64,000 nucleotides of DNA from Paralichthys olivaceus (lineage: Eukaryota; Chordata; Actinopteri; Pleuronectiformes; Paralichthyidae). The notes under the pieces were generated by a model. That model was not told the origin of the DNA. It saw only the letters and a program-made list of their open reading frames with translations, and searched no databases. The translations under genes and the position numbers were made by a program. This document shows, piece by piece, positions 48,101 to 60,498 of this stretch (its first letter is position 1; every line of letters starts with the position of its first letter). The stretch lies in NCBI RefSeq assembly GCF_024713975.1, contig NC_091105.1, forward strand, positions 19,910,439-19,974,438. The letters are read 5' to 3'.

Positions 48101-51100
48101 AGAGCTGCTGACAGCCATGCAAGAATACAGCCCACCATCAGAGGGCATCATGTCATCTATCACCAACACACCGTCCATCACATGGATACGACCAGAAGTC
48201 ATGTCCTGACAGAGGATGAAGAAAACAAGGAAATTACATATTAGAAATATTGTCAAATGTTAATAAGTTCAGCTGCAATACAAACACTAAATGTTGATGA
48301 TCTTCACAGTGAATTTAGGAGTTGACTGTGTTGTTCATTGAGCCATGAAAAGCAGTCGTAATCACATAAATTCCAAAGTAGATTATATCTATGAATTTAA
48401 GTTGTCGTGCCCATGTGTGTTCATGTCCATGCACTTTTACCAGTGTTTGTCCATTGTGCTTGTTGAGCCAGTGTAGGTCAGGATGAGGATGTCCAGAGAC
48501 GTTACAGGACACAGACACACGTTTACCCACTAACACGCTCTGCTGCTCTGCTGACACAAACACCTCTGGGGCCTCTGAAATGAAACATTTCAATTGAGCA
48601 ATGAACCAGAGATGCTCAGCAGCACATTTTCAAGGGTCACTATAGTACAACTAGTCACAGTGGTAGCACTGAACCAACCGAAAACATGAAGCATGATGGT
48701 AGCACTGTCCTCTGCTATCTTGTTGACTGCAGTGCAGATGTACTCCCCATAGTCAGCTCTGGCAACAGCCAATATAGTCAACTGGCTTTGGTCTGAGTTG
48801 AACTGATGACGAGAAGGGTCTAATGTCACTGGCCTGGGAATGGGATAAGATGATCAAAGAACAAGCTATGTGACATTGTAGTGATTCTTTATTCATTTGA
48901 ATTAAAAATTTGAGACAGGCACAACTGTATGAAGGTGAATAATAGAAAGAAAGAAGCCAAGTATAGAGACAGAGGAAAAGTTGGAAAAGAAGATGAGTTA
49001 TGCTACAGAACATTAAATAAACAGATTCAGACTCAGCAGCTTCAGACAAGATGTTACTGCTACATTGGCGATAAAGAGATTCAGGGGCACTGAATTAAAC
49101 AACTGAACCACCAATGATTGAATATTTAGGAAAAACATCTTAGCAAAAAATAACAATGCCAAATTTTTAGGCATGATTTAAAAGAGGCTGAGAGAGTGAA
49201 AAGGTTTAGCTCTGCTACTGTGTCCACATTTTATAACCAATGTGACAGATTGAGCCAGGTCTTACATGGTCCAGGTGATATTGGGTTTCGGGTGACCGGC
49301 CACCAAACAAAGCAAGGACACGTTGGTTTCAGATCCGGCCATTACTTTCTTCACTTCCTCTTTCAGAAGCACTTTAGGAGGAGCTGCAGGGGGGATTTTA
49401 TTTTAACCAATATTATGTGCAGGTTGTGTAAAACAAATGCATGCAAGCATTTTTATAATATAGAACATAACATTACATGTTAAATAAAACATTTGTCAAG
49501 ACAAATGCCCAACCACTGACGCCAATCTGTCCATTAACACTAAATGGTTGAGTGCCATCAAGTGTTATGTTACACACAGCAGATTTAGCAAGAACCAGAA
49601 AAGATGTTGGTATCATGGATGACTATATACAGTATATAGTATATAACATATATAAACAAACAACAGAAAGACAACACTTGCTCCTAACTACAGAGAAATC
49701 TCTAGATAAGTACACTATTTAAAAAGCAACGCACCATTCACAACAACAGAGACAGAGAGCTTCTGAAAAACGGGCCGTCCTCTGATCTGCGCCTGACACA
49801 CGTACGTCCCAGCATCATCTCTCCTCACTTTTTCAATGTGGAGGGTGTTATCAGGAAGTTGACGCAGACGTTCTCCTTCTGACAATAGAGACAGCAGCAC
49901 AGAAATGCAGAGACCATCAATGAAGCTCAAAAACTGATCTCTGTGACCGTCCAAACCATTCAGTGAGCTTGTAAAGCATGAAGCATATATCTGAAAGGTG
50001 TCAAAATAAGACTTTATCATGGAAAACAGCAAGGGTCCAGGGTCTATAAACTACGTGACCTTAAAAATGTATATCTAAAATTTGCATTCAACGTGAATCA
50101 ACATTCAACTTGGACACCAAACCCTGCGTTAATTGATTTATTTAGCCACTTGGCGGTAATGCAAGCTCTGCTCTCAACACTGAGATAGTATTGTCACTGC
50201 ACTAAGGTGTTTTGGGAAAACTGCCACAGTATTTTTCTAATTCACCAGCAAATGTTCACCCTCTTCTTCTAAACTCTCACACATGGGCCCATAGCTTCTT
50301 GTAAAACCATACAATGTAAATATCATAAGTAAAAAAACATAAAATACAAAACATACTCAAAATGAGAATTCACAAAGTACTTGATGCTTTGGCAGCATCT
50401 GGTTCATCATTATAAAAGTTATTTTATTCATTATTAATGCAAAATATTGATCTTGTTTTTCAATCTTTACAAATATACTATTCAGGTATATAAGGAAGTT
50501 TTACTTTACTTCTTACTTGTACTGTTTGAGAATGAAGGATCTGGTCGACCACTGCAGCTACACACTAAACTGATCCTTCACATTTACTTATCACTTTGGC
50601 CGTGTCCATGCTGGACAAACTAAATGAGATTAAGATCAGCAGAAACTTTGTATCTAGTTTATTATCTGCAATTTATATTCAGCAGCTCAGCACTCAGACA
50701 ATCAGTCAAGCACCAACGTTGCCGAATAGGACGGGGAGGCAAACTGTTTAGTTTTACAGACCCATGCATGTTTACTATGGAATAACTGTCATATCCTGCA
50801 GAGAGGTGTTAGTTTTACCTCTAGTAGGGATTTGCTGACTGCCCTGAAGCCACTGAATGTCCACTGCTGGCTGGCCAGTCCCCAGGCATGGCACCACCCC
50901 GTCTGTGCCCTCCAGAAACTCATGGTAGGTCTTGGTGCCCCCAAATGATGGACCCTCTGACAAGGGAAGAGAAGATTAGGGTGCCAATACTTTCTATGCA
51001 TAAAGCAACTGAGGATAGGGTTTGGTTCATTAGACAACTGTTCAAATGCTCAACTTCCGACTATATAGAAAATCTCTTTCACTACAGTGTGTGTGTGTGT

Positions 51101-52161
51101 GTGTGTGTGTGAAGCCAGCTGTTACATACCATAAACATACAGCTGTCGTTGGACCTCGTCCTGGTGTCCTGTTTCGAAATTGCACACACAAGTGTATGTG
51201 CCGGCATTCTGTATCGTAGCCTTCTTAATGAGCAGCTTAGAGGAGGTCTCATCCAACACTGTCACCTTTTCTTCATCAATGTCTTCCCCATCCTTCTGCC
51301 ACGTTATTTCCCCCTCTCCTCCAGCTATATCACAGGAGGGAAGGGGAGAAAGTAGACGTGGAGATTGGGTTCAAGTTTAGCCACATAGACAAATGAAACA
51401 AATGATAGAGCAGTGACTCACCTTTGCACAATAGTAATATCTCTTCTCCCACGAGCACATCTTGCTTGGTGTTAACAATGATCATCTTTGCATCTAGAGA
51501 ACGAGAGGAATTTAATTTGTGTTTTCCATCTGCTGCTTCAGCATATTACACAAGTACAGAGAATCCCACCTGTGATAGAATTTGAGAATGATTTAAAAGT
51601 TATTCTTGTTTATTAAATAATATGAAAATACAAATTCGGGTCTGTGATATTGGGCTTTATTTCATACTAATGTTCTACTGTTCTCTCCAAAGAATCAAAG
51701 TAAACAATTTTTCTAATATAAAACAACAGTGTTTTCAGCTAAAACTTGGAAATTACACATGTTTTGTAAAGTCTTTTGCTCCCTTATTCCTTACCTGTTG
51801 TGCTGTTATCGCATTTTAAAACTTGGCCATCCTTTCAACAATGAAAACAGCAAACTTTCAACTGTTTACGAGATCGTTTTCTATGCTTACTTTAACAAAA
51901 ATGTCATTGTTTATACAGATAGGATACTTGAGATTTTGGACAAAAACAGTCATATTGGTTATTTCCTGAGTTATTTCCTGCTTACACTTAAATAAACGTT
52001 CTTTTACCTCACAGTAAAATAATGCAGCCATCCAGTATATATCAAAACACATTATTACAACTGTGTAAATCCCAATAATGACAAAAGATCTTACCTGTGC
52101 CATACAACAGCAGCAGGAGCAGCAGTGAGGCCAGACACAAGAGAGCTGATTGGTTCGTCAT
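45194..52161 (-). CDS. NCAM-family cell adhesion molecule, 4 Ig + 2 FN3 + TM (16 coding exons)
   Basis: Single-pass adhesion receptor of the neural cell adhesion molecule family. Coding exons in gene order: 52095-52161, 51422-51493, 51130-51324, 50819-50956, 49735-49878, 49266-49383, 48679-48833, 48441-48574, 48070-48205, 47750-47917, 47498-47617, 46967-47094, 46712-46880, 46312-46507, 46097-46225, 45194-45236. They sum to 2112 bases, 703 residues in one frame. Residues 1-22 are a leucine-rich signal peptide. Ig domains lie at about 23-111, 112-205, 206-296 and 297-386, each from two exons, with the Cys/Trp/Cys pattern (for example GTYTCVC, GTYVCQA, GEYICTA, GLYSCMA). FN3 domains are at 387-482 and 483-581. 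The helix at 591-607 is followed by VDATCCYRNRCGLLMSIAV, very like the NCAM membrane-proximal segment. NXS/T sites are NVS, NIT, NVS, NAS, NVT and NGS. Classical NCAM has five Ig domains and a longer tail. It could be a teleost-specific NCAM paralogue. I do not assign a symbol. Confidence 0.9.
45698..45972 (+). mobile_element. tRNA-derived SINE (teleost family), near full length
   Basis: A tRNA-like head carries an A box (TAGCTCAGGAGG, from 45704) and a decayed B box (GGTTTAAAACC, around 45749). The body follows (GATACTGAACCC, then TGTGTGATAAAAACAG) and the tail ends AAGCTCTATATAAATACCGTC...TTTACCATT. This is the head-body-tail layout of an abundant percomorph SINE. It lies in the last intron of the NCAM-like gene, on the opposite strand. 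Confidence 0.85.
46097..46225 (-). other. NCAM-like cytoplasmic exon with alternative read-through tail
   Basis: The exon encodes the proximal cytoplasmic tail (GDVKLKGLSTPRG to DKAPLTKH). A donor GTATGT at 46096 joins it to a last exon (45236-45194) ending in 14 codons. If the donor is not used, the frame continues for about 11 more codons to a TGA, giving a different C-terminus. The spliced form resembles the NCAM TPLTEPEK-type region and is preferred. Confidence 0.6.
51087..51111. repeat. (TG)n microsatellite in NCAM-like gene intron
   Basis: TG tract 19 bases left of exon 51130-51324, just downstream of its donor on the - strand. Confidence 0.9.
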
Positions 52162-52397
52162 ATTCACCTGACTGCAAGTTACCAGACTTCAAATAAAAAA
52201 ATCTGCGGTTTTGTGCTGTTGACTCTGGATGTTTTGGTTTTCCAATCAGTTCACAACTGGATAGAATGATAAAGTTATCTTTTTTTTTTTTCAAACCTTA
52301 CAAAAAATCTACCACACAGCAAAGAACCTCCAAATATCTTCAGCTCAGGATCATGCTGACATGCAGACACCTGCTGTCACCACACCACCGATGATGA

Positions 52398-52440
52398 CTA
52401 AGATATAGAGAGGGTCTGTGTCAGAGGTTATATAGGATCA
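52398..52440 (-). promoter_or_regulatory. NCAM-like gene TATA box and start-site region
   Basis: On the - strand CCTATATAA lies at 52436-52428, about 270 bases upstream of the start codon. About 30 bases downstream would place the start site near 52400. A possible donor (GTAAGG) at 52301 and an acceptor (TTGCAG) before 52171 suggest a small non-coding first exon (about 52302-52400) and a 130-base intron. This is inference from motifs. Confidence 0.45.
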
Positions 52441-55400
52441 CGACTGAGATGAGAGGAAGTAGGGGGAAGAGAGACAGAGAGAGAGTAAGAGAGAGAGAAA
52501 CCCCAACCCCAAGAGAGTTACTGTCAGTAATAGTCAATAGTGACGTCCATCCCCCTCCCACTCTTTAAGAAGTTCTCTATTTGCTCGCTCCTGTCCCAAT
52601 CTGTCCTTTGTCTTTCTCCCCCTTCCTCACCCCCCACCCCTGCTGTCTACCTCTCTCTCTTCCCTCTCCTCACCCTGTTCCCTGTCTCTCGGTCTCCGCT
52701 ACCGGATGAAAGCAGGGGAAAGAAAGCTGCTCCCAGTGGAAAAAGAGATGAAGAAAAAGATACATCTCATCAGTTTTTCCGCCCCTCATTTGACAAGGGG
52801 TCACATTTTTCTTGGTTCACATGCTCTGGCAAAGTCACTGTGCTGCCACATTCATGTTTGCTTAAAACATGCATCCTGTGTGGGGCGATGATCTCAACAA
52901 CTCTCAGTGAAAAGTTCTTTATCACAAAAACAATGATTTGGAAAAAACAACCAATGCTCCAAGATTGTAAAAGCATTAACCATGGAGGTCCAACACAAGT
53001 AAGCAGAATCAAAATTAAAGTTGAATGAAAGTTAAACTTTCTTTAAAGTCAGTGATGTTTACACAGAATGGTCTTAAACTGGCATGATAAGGTGATAAAA
53101 TCCAATTGTTTACAGAAGACTATTGTAAAATTACTGATAACCTGAAAATGACTCCGACCAGTAACAATGTTGGAGTTCCTTTTAAATGTCACAATAGGTG
53201 ATGCTGCTGTAGGGTCCCGGTTGTGTACGTGATCACTCAGAGTCACACCACCATCATTGAGTGTGACACTATGTTATGTCCCTTCCTCTCCCATGTTCGT
53301 GGATGGGACATGGAACTGAAAAATACATGTCAAATGTAATTTACTTAAAGATGGTATCTGTCATTTTAGGTAGTTCTTCTCACAATGATGTATGTTGTTT
53401 GGGTTTAATTAGTTATTTGAGGCAAAAAACTGGGGAGAAATGCCTTGATTGACAGCTGCAACATACTCACTATTGGTATCGACAAGACCTTGCCACACTG
53501 GCTCCACCCACCGCCCGATCACTGATGCACAGACTCTCCAAATGCACAAGGCTGCATTAATATCCAGGATATTTTGGCTTCACTTCTGGATGAGAGGAAG
53601 GGGAGACATGTCATCCATCTGTATTTACAGTCTTTGATCAAGACCAGTCAAAATGTCTGCTGTGAAAAGGAGCTACCGCAAAATCAAATCAGATGACATT
53701 ACATAGACATTTATGCATTAGTTCCTTAACAACTTTGTCTTATAACTGACAGATCTAGCACTGACACAGAAATCAAATTGCTAAGTGGGGACACAACTTT
53801 TGGTATCAGCGCCCACCTGGGTCCTATAACTTCTATTGGACCAAAGCCAGCCTGCACCTCCCACCTCCCTCTTGATAGTCTATCAGTGCATCCACACCAT
53901 CGTCCAGCCGGCCAATCAAAGGGTAGGGAGCCCGAAGGGGGCGCCTATCAGGTTGATTATCAGGAGGTGCTATTATGGCTCATTAGAATGGAGTGTGCTC
54001 AAAATGAGTGCTGTTAACAAGGGCCATTAACAAGGGTGGGCGCACACTGCTTCTATCACATTTGTTTGAGCTGTGCCTTTCTCTTCTTAAGTCTTTTAAA
54101 TATAAAAACCCTTGTTTTCACTGATGCTGCTGTCCATCACAAAACAACAACAAGAAAAACAAAGTTTTTGATGTCATGGAAGTGGTGAAACAGTGCTTAA
54201 AATAAATAGTCCCTTACTAATAATGATTATAATCAATCTAAACTTTTTTGAAGAACACAATGTGCTTGAACAGGGAACAATTTTTAAAATATATTCAGAG
54301 TTGTGTGGCTTCACTCAAAGTTATAGAGGAAATGGTAAACTAGTAATGACTTAACTGTGCTCTTAACTGAATCAGGAATTGTTCTTGGATGTTGGACAAA
54401 TATTTGGCCTCTCTGTGGAAATTATGGCCCCTTTATGGCCCCAGATTTAGATCTGCCACTGGGCCTCCCCATTTTATTCTTTATATTAAGTCTATGTTTT
54501 CAAAATTACATAACTGGTTAGTTGGCAGAGTTATATTCTTCAACTGCAAATAATAACAACAAGCTGGTAAATGAAACATGTACAGTGTATGGATCATAAA
54601 GGTCTCAGATATGATAGACGATCTTGTGTGTTCCAGTCACAGCAGCAGTCAAAGCTGCTTGTTAGCAGCAGTTGCGCTTCTTCACTGTGGAGTCTAGTCT
54701 GGACCGAATCATTTTGACATGATTCAGAGTAAAATATGAATGCACTTAAAAGACTAGACCATGGTAAACAGTGATGTAGTGGACAATGAGAGTGATTCAG
54801 TTGTTTCAGCTACACCTGAACAGCGTGAGTGAAGTGTGAGCATTGTTGGGGTGAAATTTTGGAACAATGCCATTATAAACTTAGAAATCTGTGATTTGCT
54901 TTCGGTTCTAAACACTTTTTAAGGGCTGCAAGTTGAAGTGTTTGTATATTCACTGTGCAGATGTCCTGATTACAGTGCTGAACGTCACAGAATATGCAAG
55001 GATTACTGTTTGATAGTGCGAGGACTGAGTGAACCTGTAGATCAGCAATGACTTTTGCCAATAAATAAATAAAAAAACTCCTTATAAGAAACTTCCAGAC
55101 ATTTGTAGTTCATTATCCGTTTTCACGTGTCTCACTGAAGGGGACCTGTGGTCTCAAATACAATTCATTACAAGTCAAACATTAAAGCATCATTGTATAA
55201 GTTACAAGCATGATGCTCATGTACACATACACACACACACACACATGCACGGACACACACACACACACTCATAGGCAGACAAATACACACACAGTGAACA
55301 GTCTATTTTCCTCTCTTTGTCTTTGTGAATAAATAAACACAATACCAAGAACATACTGTTGATGCCAGAACCTCTGCACTATTCTTATATACTAAAATAG

Positions 55401-55495
55401 ACTCACACACACATTCATAGATACAAATAGACAACCAACTACGTGCAGGCACAATCCATTTTACACTAAGTCCAGAAAAAACATGGCCAGAGATG
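52441..55495. other. Intergenic upstream of the NCAM-like gene
   Basis: Pyrimidine-rich stretch at 52545-52700, then ordinary AT-rich sequence. A GC-richer patch at 53800-54010 has short + strand open frames but no recognised domain or splice pattern. Confidence 0.5.
55228..55268. repeat. (CA)n microsatellite
   Basis: CA tract interrupted by TGCACGGA, intergenic. Confidence 0.9.
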
Positions 55496-55860
55496 AAGCT
55501 TGGTTAAACAGTCATTACCTCCATGATGGTTGTTAAGTTTTCACCCTGTCCTTTTGCTTGGAAACATGGTTCCTCAAAAACTACAGGGCGGATTACCATG
55601 AAACTTGGTGGAAGGATATGCTATGGGTCAGAGAAGAACATGTTAAATTTAGGTGTGGTTCCGGATCAGATTTTTTTTCCTATTACTTTCTCTTACATTG
55701 TTACAGGGCGTGTATTAATATTCTCTTGATGAAAAAAATTATTATATTATGATATCTATGAATCTGTGAAATGTGGTGCAGCTTAATTTTTATTCATGGG
55801 GACGATTGGGCCACGGTATGTGCTCAACTGAGCACCATTTTAGTTCCACCTGTTTTTGAA
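55496..55860 (+). repeat. Teleost interspersed repeat 'GTTTTCACCC' family (copy A)
   Basis: Modules seen in order are TAAGTTTTCACCCTGTCC, CAAAAACTACAGGGCGGATT, GAAACTTGGTGGAAGGAT, GTGGTTCCGGATCAG, a poly(T) patch, CTTGATGAAAAAAATTAT, GATATCTATGA and CAACTGAGCACCATTTTAGT. The order is the same in copies at 57240-57545 and 63098-63300. Confidence 0.7.
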
Positions 55861-56321
55861 CCGGGATGTTGACCTTTCATTACATCACACAAGCTCTGGC
55901 TCCAGCAGCTTTTATTGCAATGTTAACATAGCAGCTCACATCTGAAGTCTGGGGTGGGTCTCATTTCCTCTGGAACACATCAGCTGTGAGGGGACAGTGA
56001 TTTGCTAAAAGACAACAGGATGTTTGGGCAACATATGTCTTCCCATATACGCCTACATCATCTGCATATGCATCAATTACAGTAACAGAATACACTGTCT
56101 ATAATATCATTCTATTATATTTACATACAGTAAAACATTTCTGAGTATACAATACAGACCCAAATACATCCACATGTATCACACACGCTGAAGACATGAG
56201 GACGAGACGGACAGGAAGGAGAGAGAGACAGACTCTCGTAACTAGAGAGGACACACCCTCACTCTCCCTTTTGTGTGAACAAAACTGTGTGTGTGTGTGT
56301 GTGTGCGTGTGTGTGTGTGTG

Positions 56322-56560
56322 CTCTTTTACAGATATCTTTGTGGGGACCATTTTGAGCCTACATCCTACAGAATGAGGAAGTTTTGGCAAAGTGAGGACA
56401 TTTTGGCCGGTCCTCACTTTCTGACCCACCTTTAATGGACTGTTTGGGGGTTAAGACTCGGTTTAGGGTTAGGCATTAAGTTTAGATGGTTAGGGTGAGG
56501 GGCTAGGGAATGCATTATGCCAATGAGTGTCCTTACTTAGATGTGCATACGTGTGTCTGT

Positions 56561-56561
<1 letters not shown>
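56322..56561 (+). repeat. TGTGGGGACC repeat nested in (TG)n
   Basis: The stretch TGTGGGGACCATTTTGAGCC...GTCCTCACTTTCTGA...GGTTTAGGGTTAGG...GGCTAGGGAATGCATTATG...GAGTGTCC is bounded by (TG)n at 56287-56321 and 56562-56623. This module between TG tracts is widespread in vertebrates. Its source is not clear to me. Confidence 0.7.

Positions 56562-56623
<62 letters not shown>
56562..56623. repeat. (TG)n microsatellite
   Basis: Pure TG tract bounding the TGTGGGGACC repeat on its right. The left partner is 56287-56321. Confidence 0.9.
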
Positions 56624-56626
<3 letters not shown>

Positions 56627-57239
56627 TAGCCTTCTAATAGACTATGTTATCAATCCTGTCGTGGTCCCTAATGCAGAGTTAACATGACGTCACTCTGCAG
56701 TATTACTGCAACATCAAGAGGCAGGATGTACTTAGTGCTCACACACAAAGATAACAATCTGTGCTTATCCTGCACATGTGCACATGTTCCTGCGTATGTG
56801 TGTAAAGACCACTGGATGTCCTCCACCCAGCTGAAAGAATGGGTGACTTCTGCAAAGAATACAGCCATGCAACTTGTGTGGAGGGGTGTGTGTGTGTCTT
56901 AGGTGGGCTCTCTCCACAGGCCAATAGTTTTAAACACAGCAGATTTGGAAATAAAAAGGTTTGATGACTGACATCAGCAAAACACTGTTCCTAGATTTCA
57001 TATATTGCTGGCCTCAAACTATTCTGTCATTTTTATATTATTATTAAAGATTTTAAAAGTACAATATCCATAAATACAAAGAGAATGTTTTTTTTGTTTA
57101 TGTGAAATGTGCAATAAGCCATTTTCAGGTTTGTTAAGTTGTTTTTGTGACACCTCGTACACAAGGTCATATTACATTCACCATATCTCTTTTCTTAAAA
57201 TAAATCTATTGGACTTGACTGGGTTGGACATCTAGTAAC

Positions 57240-57545
57240 TAGGGTCTTTTATTTGTCAGAAGGAGGAGGTTTGAGTCAGGAAAAAGCACATTCAATTTTG
57301 TTGCGATTCAGGGGGCAAATCCAGGAATGAAAAAAAAAACATTTTTTTAAACATTGCAACCTTTGGATTTCTTAGAGAATAATTCAAATAATGAATAGAG
57401 TATAATACTTTAGAGATTAATTCTTGAATCTGGAGACAGATATTTATGAATGTTTGGTGGAGATAAATGTAGAATGTCAAATGAAAATATGGATCTAGTG
57501 AACTTAAATGTGGTTCAAGAAGAAGATTGGGCCTCGGTCAAGGTA
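57240..57545 (+). repeat. Teleost interspersed repeat 'GTTTTCACCC' family (copy B)
   Basis: The 5' modules are eroded. Recognisable parts are GATTCAGGGGGCAAATCCAG, a poly(A) patch, AACATTGCAA, GGATCTAGTGAACTTAAATG, TGTGGTTC and GATTGGGCCTCGGTCAAGGT. Confidence 0.6.
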
Positions 57546-57730
57546 TTTCATCGATATTGAGTTTCCAGTTTTACACTGAGTAAACCTTTTCTGTAAAGCC
57601 AAACTTTGCTTTAGCCATCTTTTTTTATTATTCTTATGATTATTCTTGTATTGTTATTGTTGTCATTTTACACAGAGCAACTAACCAATAAGATATTAAT
57701 AAACATGAGTCCATCACTTCATTTCCAGCA

Positions 57731-58104
57731 TTAAAGGTCCAGTGTGTAAGATTTAGGTGAAAGGGAACTATTGGCAGAAATTTATTGTAGAATAATCCTC
57801 ATGATGTTTTCACAAGTTCTTTTCATCTAAATTGTTTGAATTGATTTTGTCTTTACCCCAGAAAAGGCCCTTTATATTTAAATACTTTATATTTACATCA
57901 AGGGGACCCTCTGTACTGAGGATGCCATGTTTTTTACATTAGTCCAGACTGGACAAACTAAACACCTTTTGAGTTTTTATGACAACTGAAGTTACCACAA
58001 TTTCTTTTTCATGTTTGTAAGGAGAGGGTTAGGTGAGGGATGTTCAGCTGTAACATGCACTTTCAACACTATTTGTCACAAAAGTCTACACACTGAACCT
58101 TTAA
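57731..58104. mobile_element. MITE, TIR TTAAAGGTYCAGTGTGTA, complete copy
   Basis: The left end TTAAAGGTCCAGTGTGTA and right end (on the - strand) TTAAAGGTTCAGTGTGTA form inverted repeats around 374 bases. It is a familiar teleost non-autonomous element with no ORF of note. Confidence 0.8.
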
Positions 58105-60057
58105 GGTCTGATTATCTTGGTAAGTACTGTGGTATAACTGGACAGTTTGATGGATTCTGTATTCTTGACACACAGAGCCATAGTTCGTATTTGCGTCTAA
58201 CATTATCACATCGTTTCTAAAATAGCAGCAGACTGGACTCCAAACAAAAGGAATACTTCCTTTCTCCCTCTCTTCTGTGTACTGTTATCAACACAAAAGA
58301 GGCAGCTGCTCGCTATATTTATCCAGATAATATTTATAGACAGACAAGACAGTGAGGGCGACGCCCTGAGGTAATCAAAACCTCTATGTACGCCAGCCAT
58401 TGTTGTCACATAAACAACTAATAAACAAACACTGCACTGCGATGTCGTCCTGTACAGCATATTTGCGTGTGTTCACCGTGTCGCCTCTATTCTGGACTGA
58501 TCCCGACCCCTGCATCTCTAGCTTATAATGGGAGTGAATCATACTATTTCCTGTTCTTCCTTGCCTCTTGTGCCATACAGGAAACTCATAGTGGATTGGA
58601 AGAGGACACACACAGGTGATAGACATGGTCCTCTCACGTCTGTTTGCCCGCACAGCTTCTGTGGGCATCAGTGACTTCAATGCCCTGAATGATGAAACTA
58701 AGAAATCGAAAGAATCCTCAGTGTCGCCTCTCATCAGATCTTTCATCTGAACATCAAGAACAGCTAAATCCACTCTGGCAGATCCAGCTGCAGATGTCCT
58801 GATAATGTTCCACTGCTTCAATCAACCAGCAGAAACACACTGTTGGAATTGAATTGCTTTACATCATGTGAAACATCTGAGAGAAACAGTAGTGAGCTGG
58901 CAATGGTGCTGAGTTGAGAATAGGACTAAATGTTTTCAGTAAAATAAAGTGAAATAAAACAGTTTTACACTAAAATCCAGTTCTCTATACCACAGCCGTT
59001 ATTAATGACAGACTCTTTCTTTAAAAATGGTTGAGGGACGAGGTCCTTCATCCTTTCAGTCGATCATCAGCCAGTCCTCAGAGGTCGCTGTGCGTGATTT
59101 AGTCAGACAATAAATGGGCTCGGTCAGTGTTACTGCACGTCACTGAAATCCAAAATACAATCAGGAACAACAATAGTAGGAAGACGGAATGTACCCCGGT
59201 CTACTGTCAGGTTGTCTTGAAAATGTGCATCTTCACATGGGCTCAGACTAGACAAATGTAGACAAATAACAGAACAGCAGGCTTCTGCATCTGTGTGCTC
59301 AAGTGTAGAAAGTTCACTATACCTTCCCTCCATATATGTCGTTTGGATACATTTAGATGCATACATTGGAGTTCAATTTAAATTTGTCCTCCACTGCAAA
59401 CCAAACTAAAACCAAACTACATGAGTAGCATACATCTGTTACAGTGGGAAACTTCACTTACAGTTTTTGTTGACAGTTTGAAAAGAAAAGGAAGTTGTTG
59501 ATCCTATTCCGGCACAGCAATACAAACCGTGCTTTACCAGAATGGAGCCCTGTTTATTTAAGTTGAAGTTTATTTGGCATGCCATCACATGAGTGACTGA
59601 TCCCATGCCCAAACACTGCAGGAGGCTGCAAGCGTTTTTTCAGGAGCCAATACTTTACTAGAATTTCCGTTAAGGATGTTTTTTTCAAAACATAAGCAGC
59701 TTCTCATTTATTATCAAAAGCGACATTTTTTTTCCTTTTTGGGTTGTAAAGTTTAAAAACTTAAATTCCCATAATTTAAGGACAAAACAGGTACAACACA
59801 TTTGTATGTTTACGTGTAAGAAGATTGGGGCAGCTGCCCTCAGGGAGGGTGGTCAGTGACACGGTGTTGGGTAAAATAGCACGTATCCTCGCCATGCAGC
59901 ATTACTGTAAGTTATTTGTTCTTATCTCAGTCTCTGGTGTTGACTGAGGCCTTTTCTTTTGTTAAATTGCGGCCTCGGGGACCTGATGAGGGGAAAGGGG
60001 AAAACCTCATTCTTAAGCACTTACAGCAAATCCTCTGTTCTACATAACACTCTCTCT

Positions 60058-60098
60058 CTCACACAAACACATTAACACAGACACACACACACACACAA
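60058..60098. repeat. (CA)n microsatellite
   Basis: Impure CA tract about 150 bases before the truncated repeat at 60252. Confidence 0.85.
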
Positions 60099-60251
60099 GT
60101 AAAGGATTTGTTCACTGTTGTTGTTCACAATGGGCTGTAGATAACAGCCCATTGGCCACACAAATAAATGAACCAATGAAGTGTTATAATCTGATATACT
60201 TATTCTGATATAATACTCATATAGATATAATACTTGTGTAAACCAAGCACA

Positions 60252-60498
60252 TTGGTGGAGTTTGCTATTTCTCTCTGTGGGTTTTCTCCAGGTACTACAG
60301 CTTCCTCCCAAAGTCCAAAGACACGATTTGGGTTAAGTTGGTTGGTCAATGTAAATTGACTGTAGGTATTAATCAGTGTGACTGCTGACATTAGGCCCGA
60401 GCTGACCTGCCTCTCGCCCAATGTCAGCTGGGTTCGCCTCCAGCTCCCCCTATGAACCTCAAGAGGATAATAGGTGTAGATAATGGGTGGATGATTGG
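60252..60498 (+). repeat. 5'-truncated abundant teleost interspersed repeat
   Basis: Modules are GTGGAGTTTGC, GGGTTTTCTCCAGGTACT, GCTTCCTCCCAAAGTCCAAA, CTGTAGGTATTAATC, CGCCCAATGTCAGCTGGG, CCTCAAGAGGATAATAGG and a tail TGGGTGGATGATTGG. This matches a very common fish repeat whose intact copies start with a tRNA-like head, absent here. Confidence 0.75.
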
